Of a DNA stretch of 64,000 bases, positions 59,246 through 64,000 are shown piece by piece. This stretch comes from Marsupella aquatica (Eukaryota; Marchantiophyta). Below the pieces are notes generated by a model. That model was not told where the DNA came from and did no database searches. It saw only the letters and a list, made by a program, of their open reading frames with translations. Made by a program: the position numbers and the translations under genes. Location of the stretch: the NCBI GenBank assembly GCA_973895155.1, contig OZ316894.1, forward strand, positions 7,936,001 to 8,000,000, in the 5' to 3' direction. The first letter of the stretch is position 1, and every line of letters begins with the position of its first letter.

Positions 59246-60331
59246 GTGTTTCCTATGTAAAGTGAACTGCCTGTTGGCAACTCTCAATACAATGAATTTT
59301 CCATATAATGGTGTAATGGTTGATTGTCCCCTCCCATAGTTTGACACAATGGTGTTTCACCCTTTTTATGCTATGGGGTATGAATGGTAGCCTAAATTGT
59401 GTGTTCGCCGACGCACTTGTCATGCCAAGACCAATAATAAAGTCAACCTATCTTGAACAATAGCTGTATCCTGAGTTATGTTTTCACACGCATTGATATG
59501 CGACTGACATCTCCATCCGCGTGCAAGTAATGGTTTCTGTTCTGTCATCAACATGTACATCATAGTTGATGTTCTGTCATCAAAATGAACATCGTAGTTT
59601 ATGTTCTGTCATCAACATACTTGGGTTTCTGTTTTGTCATCAACATGTACATCATAGTTGATGTTCTGTCATCAAAATGAACATCGTAGTTTATGTTCTG
59701 TCATCAACATACTTGGGTTTCTGTTTTGTCATCAACATGTACATCATAGTTGATGTTCTGTCATCAAAATGAACATCGTAGTTTATGTTCTGTCATCAAC
59801 ATACTTGGGTTTATGTTTTGTCATCAACATGTACATCATAGTTGATGTTCTGTCATCAAAATGAACATCGTAGTTTATGTTCTGTCATCAACATACTTGG
59901 GTTTCTGTTTTGTCATCAACATGTACATCATAGTTGATGTTCTGTCATCAAAATGAACATCGTAGTTTATGTTCTGTCATCAACATACTTGGGTTTCTGT
60001 TTTGTCATCAACATGTACATCATAGTTGATGTTCTGTCATCAAAATGAACATCGTAGTTTATGTTCTGTCATCAACATACTTGGGTTTCTGTTTTGTCAT
60101 CAACATGTACATCATAGTTGATGTTCTGTCATCAAAATGAACATCGTAGTTTATGTTTTGTCATCAACATGTGCATAGTAGTTTATGTTCTGTCATGAGT
60201 TTTGTGTACTTTTGACCGAGTTATGGTTCATGTTTTGCATTCACTTGCATATTATGTGTATCACAAGATTCATTGTCAATGTTTTGCCGCACACATATAC
60301 AAGGGTTACAACAAAGGGGTATTTTCTGTTA
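59246..60331 (+). repeat. 92-bp tandem array between two convergent genes (59510-60190)
   Basis: The marker ACTTGGGTTTCTGTTTTGTC recurs near 59619, 59711, 59803, 59895, 59987 and 60079, a period of 92 bp. Each unit contains GTTGATGTTCTGTCATCA, GTTTATGTTCTGTCATCA and GTTTCTGTTTTGTCATCA. Units are nearly identical. 59246-59509 holds no gene. Confidence 0.9.
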
Positions 60332-63300
60332 TTATTCATCATTTTCCAAGAGAGGTACAACATTCAGATCGATATTGACATTCATGTCAATATCTCTACC
60401 ACCCCCTCCAAGATGAATAACACGGTTTGGAACTACTGGCAAGGACGAATTAGCAGTCCTTCGCCGCCGCTTGCCTTCCTGATATTGTAGTCCTATCCTA
60501 CATAGATGCTGTCTGTTAGATTCCCTAGTTACTTTACACTTTGAAGGCAGTGCACATGGCATCGGGCGTTCATCACATTGTATAGATGGTGAGTGAGTTC
60601 GCTGCCCTCTCTTGCCCCCATGGTAAATTTTTTTATCTATAACCCCCAAGTGACGCTTAGATGTCAGCCCTATAGGCCTTACAAATGCATCTGCAGGACC
60701 TATATTGGCCTTCCCAAGCACTTTCATTTGTTGTTGAGCTTTGAGTTTGGTGAGTGTGACTTGTGATGCCAAGAATGCTTGTTCTGTGAGGTAGTCATCT
60801 CCTTCAACAATAGCCAATTGCTGATCAAAAATGTGGATTAAGTTCGCCCTCATATTTGGCTCTCTATTCTGAACAGCTACAGTAGAGTGTTGTAAAATCT
60901 GAATCACAGACAATTACAGTAAGATGCTGCTAACAAACATTGGCAGAACATATTAAACAAAGGTGCAGAACATAAACTTAAACTTACGCCGTCAACATGA
61001 ACATGTGTAGAACATAAACCTCAACAAACGCCGTCAACATGAACATGTGTAGAACATAAACCGCAACAAACGCCGTCAACATGAACATGTGTAGAACATA
61101 AACTTAAAATAAACTCTGTAAACTTAAAGCCTGAGAGATTTGCAGAACATGAACCTGTTCAGGTTGTTGGGTGATGTCTATGTCCTCATGGACTCCGGTT
61201 GGTTGTCCTCCTTCCGGCTCTGTTTCTTCGTGTTGAAGCAGTTCCAAATGGTCAATGCCACCCATTTGAGTACCAAACCTGGACCCTAATTGTTGTACTA
61301 GAACACCTCCATCGAAGCCTCTAAATAAGAGAGCCTTAATCTGATGTTTACACATATTTCCCTCATCCGCCCATTTACAATCACAAGAAGGAAAGTTCGA
61401 GAATATATTTCGAACAATGTGCTCCTTCCCATCAGGCTTGGCACTTCTTACTATTGCCTGGTTGGGCAGGCTCGGATCAGGAAAATAGACTTTGTGGAAT
61501 TTAATGGCATGCATGGCCTTGTGGAGGCTATTGAGGACAACCTCTTCCTTTTTGCAATTGATGACTCTCCCCCTTGCTTTGCACCGAAGCTGGTACCAAA
61601 AGAAAGGAAGCATAACCTGGAACAAAGAAGTGACAACCCTGTCTAGACGCAGAGCTCCAATGGACCCAATATTCCTCTTGATCATCTTCTTCAATGTTAA
61701 ATGCCAAGCTTCAATTGCACCATTTGTATTCTGGTTGGCTCGAGGCATGTCTCGAACAGCCCTCATCCACTTTGCTGTGATTCCACAAATGCATAAAAAC
61801 AATAATTAGGTGTAATCATGAGAAAACTGCCAAGAAATATGCTTGACTCATCGCAAGGAAAAATGAGTAGGAGGTCGGGCAGAACATGAACCTGTTCTGT
61901 GCATCCAAGTGTCTTCAAAATAAGCTAGGAATCGTTGTTCCATGTGGTACTTTGCTTGGAAGGATCGCCACTTAACTTGTGCATGTCTTCCTCAGTATTG
62001 GCATACATGAGATCCCCCAGATCATCGTTCATATCTAGAAGCTTGGTTCTATTTGGTACAGTCTTGATCAAATTCTCCCTCCAAGCTCTGTATACACAAA
62101 CACGTAAGTGGGTTGGGCAGAACATGAACTTCATAGGTCGAGTTACAAATGTGGTAACATTACTTGCAACACAAAATTTTTGACATGTGGAAGAACATAC
62201 CGTCGAACATGCCAACTGCAAAAATAAATGGGGATATCGGGAAAGACAACTTTCAATGTGCTGACTTCAGCCTGAGCACAGTCAATAATGAAGCAGCTAG
62301 GACTCCAATCAGGTTTGTGCGCCAAGGCTGTATCCTTTACTGCCTTCAAAAAAGTAGCGATGTGCTCAGCTGATTCAGACTACTGGATGCACCATGCTAT
62401 GGGTAATCCCATCCCCTGGGCCCCCAGCCTTTGTATTGGTAAGGGGTATACGTGCGTACAGCCCCTTATCACATACCCCTTATTATTTTTGGTCACCGAT
62501 AGATTTATCTCTTGTTATTCTTAAAAACTTAATTTTAGAGAATTTATTTACCCCTTGCAAAAATTATAAATCTACCATTAATCAAATTTAAAAAGGTCTT
62601 AAAATATTATAAATTTTTGAAAAATATTAAAAAATATACAAAACTCATTAAAGGTATACCATAGAAAAATAGGTATCTATATAAAAAAAATTGTGTTGGA
62701 ATGGAGAAGAAGACTCAACTTTAGCACATATAACAATGAATCACTCTGTTCTAGCACATGTAATAGTGCTTTAACTTTAACAGTGTTTCTAGCACATATA
62801 AGAGTGCTTCATTATGATTTAGCACATGAAGCAGTGCTTACAAATCTACCTATTGTCTATAAAGGGCATATATGTAAAAGTACTTATACAACTATTTTCT
62901 AATAATCTTATAAAAGCACTATTTCTAGAAAACATTTTGCTATAAACATGTAAGAGTGTTTGCAAAAGTTCTGAACTAAGAGGCCGGGCACACATTTAGG
63001 GTTTAGTGCATACAGAACTTCTATCTGAACTAAGAGAACACTCTTGCAAAATTCTCAACTTATATGTCCTCCTCTTGTCTTCCACGTTTAGGGGTAAGGA
63101 AAGTTACCCCTAAACAAAACTCCAAAAAAGGTGTGCCTCCCACAGTCGGTCCCGCCAGTGCACGCCTCCCAGCCTTGCAACGTCCTGCTTTGCGTCAAAC
63201 GCCACTTTCGCAAGCATCAAGTGTCGGCCTCCACCCGCAACATTTCATTTAGGCCCCATAGCTTCCTTCATCCAAGGTCCGTAGCCAACCTGCAAGCTCC

Positions 63301-64000
63301 ACTTCCCTCAGCCTAAACCGAACCTCTCGACTTGGTAGCACTATGTGAAATCCGGCGGCTTGAAGCTGAGCCCTAATTCCCTTCGACCCCGACTTTGACA
63401 CTCCCTTGGACTCACTTTGACCCCGGGCCTTCGACTCGTTCCCTTGGGGATTGAGTATTCCCGGCCCCTGCCCCGGGCCTTCGACTCATTCCCTTGGGGA
63501 TTGTTTACTCCCCCTGCCCCGGACCTTTGACTCATTCCAGGGCTCATTCCCTTGGGATTGAGTACTCCCCCTGAACTTTTGCCCTGCAAACACCCAAAAC
63601 CCCCTAGAAATGTACCCCCAAAAACCTTTCACCCTAAACCCTCAAAACTCCAAATACTTTCATAACTCATCCTATTCACCACAAGTATTTGTTACACTAA
63701 ACTCCACTCAGGGCGTGCCACGTGGACCAATCTCATCATGACGTGTGTCATGCCATATTACTGGCCCCCTTCAAGCAAATTATTTTGGCCGGCATTTTGG
63801 ATGCCTTGGAATAGTTATAAAGAGATTGTCATATAAAATATGGTCTTGTTGGTTATAAGTCGATTATAAAAATTAATCTGGAATTGATTTAAATGTACCC
63901 TTCGGCCGTTCGCACGTCCGGTCCATTATTAATAACGTTGGGGGCCCAGGGATCCCATCTGGTGTTGATGAAAAGCAACGAGCGTGAAGAAAGGGAACTG
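60332..64000 (-). pseudogene. MULE-type transposase gene with SWIM zinc finger (5' end outside window, interrupted)
   Basis: Reading minus: from 64000 to 63952 (FTLVAFHQHQMG), interrupted by the element at 62414-63951, then LPIAWCIQ, SESAEHIATFLKAVK, IIDCAQAEVSTLKVVFPD and CSWHVRR (62413-62196), the MULE catalytic region around the second Asp and the C/H motif. An intron ending TGTGTATACAG leads to AWRENLIKTVPNR and LGDLMY (about 62091-61925). The next exon (61780-61104) has KWMRAVRDMPRANQNTNGAI and EAWHLTLKK, then the SWIM finger CDCKWADEGNMCKHQIKALL. The last exon (about 60898-60332) is basic and ends LNVVPLLENDE. An in-frame TAG follows CIQ, and a one-base frameshift lies near 61970. Such proteins bind terminal inverted repeats and cut the element, and some were domesticated as FAR1/FHY3 regulators. 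Confidence 0.78.
62414..63951. mobile_element. Non-autonomous DNA transposon, 1.54 kb, with 8-bp target duplication
   Basis: Left end CCCTGGGCCCCCAGCC and inverted right end CCCTGGGCCCCCAACG share the first 13 bases. The flanks are a perfect direct repeat ATCCCATC (62406-62413 and 63952-63959). Excision of the element plus one repeat restores the MULE frame across the site. No transposase frame is visible. Subterminal repeats at 62722-62840 (TAGCACATRTAANAGTGCTT, about five copies, partly inverted) and a roughly 55-bp repeat of CGACTCATTCCCTTGGGGAT at 63425-63570 are present. The duplication length and subterminal repeats suggest hAT. Confidence 0.88.

Overview
The window looks like nuclear DNA of a land plant and is mostly transposons. 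Evidence for a plant: spliced genes with GT-AG introns, an F-box/kelch gene, SERAC1-like hydrolase and LRR genes, a CACTA element with TNP2 and TNPA genes, a MULE gene with a SWIM finger, and a Ty1/copia element. A hydrolase beside LRRs, plus Crypton-like and ParB/methyltransferase remnants, hints at a bryophyte or other seedless plant. That placement is inference.

Layout. 1-17.7 kb is the gene-bearing part. It starts with the last codons of an F-box/kelch gene whose full paralogue lies 10.15 kb downstream (9069-10304). Between them are a decayed Crypton-like tyrosine recombinase (2756-4652), a copia solo LTR with a 5-bp target duplication (5757-6108) and degenerate tandem repeats. From 12.66 kb a SERAC1-like hydrolase is followed by LRR exons and low-complexity exons, with no NB-ARC visible between them. 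17752-23038 is a nearly full-length, defective copia element whose primer-binding site matches the anticodon region of initiator tRNA-Met. 24.3-27.1 kb (minus) is a decayed gene joining a ParB-like fold to a beta-class DNA methyltransferase, followed by a C-rich minisatellite.

28671-48352 is one 19.7-kb CACTA element, bounded by CACTAG termini and a TCC target duplication. It holds subterminal TGAC-rich arrays, a 578-bp satellite-like array, an EDM2-like PHD gene, and apparently intact TNP2 and TNPA genes, all on plus. It interrupts older repeat DNA that continues into a broken DDE-like transposase gene of the GHTH...IDQ family (48800-51162). A second hydrolase fragment lies on minus at 52.1-52.4 kb.

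55.2-64.0 kb is part of a second large element: a plus-strand multi-exon gene of unknown function converges on a minus-strand MULE/SWIM transposase. Non-coding parts of both genes are full of a motif close to GTTTATGTTCTG, always in the sense orientation of the nearby gene. Two non-autonomous elements starting CCCTGGG and flanked by 8-bp duplications interrupt these genes (58731-59026 and 62414-63951).

The best candidates for new biology are the CACTA element carrying an EDM2-like chromatin gene, the ParB-methyltransferase gene, and the MULE element with its partner gene and dispersed motif.
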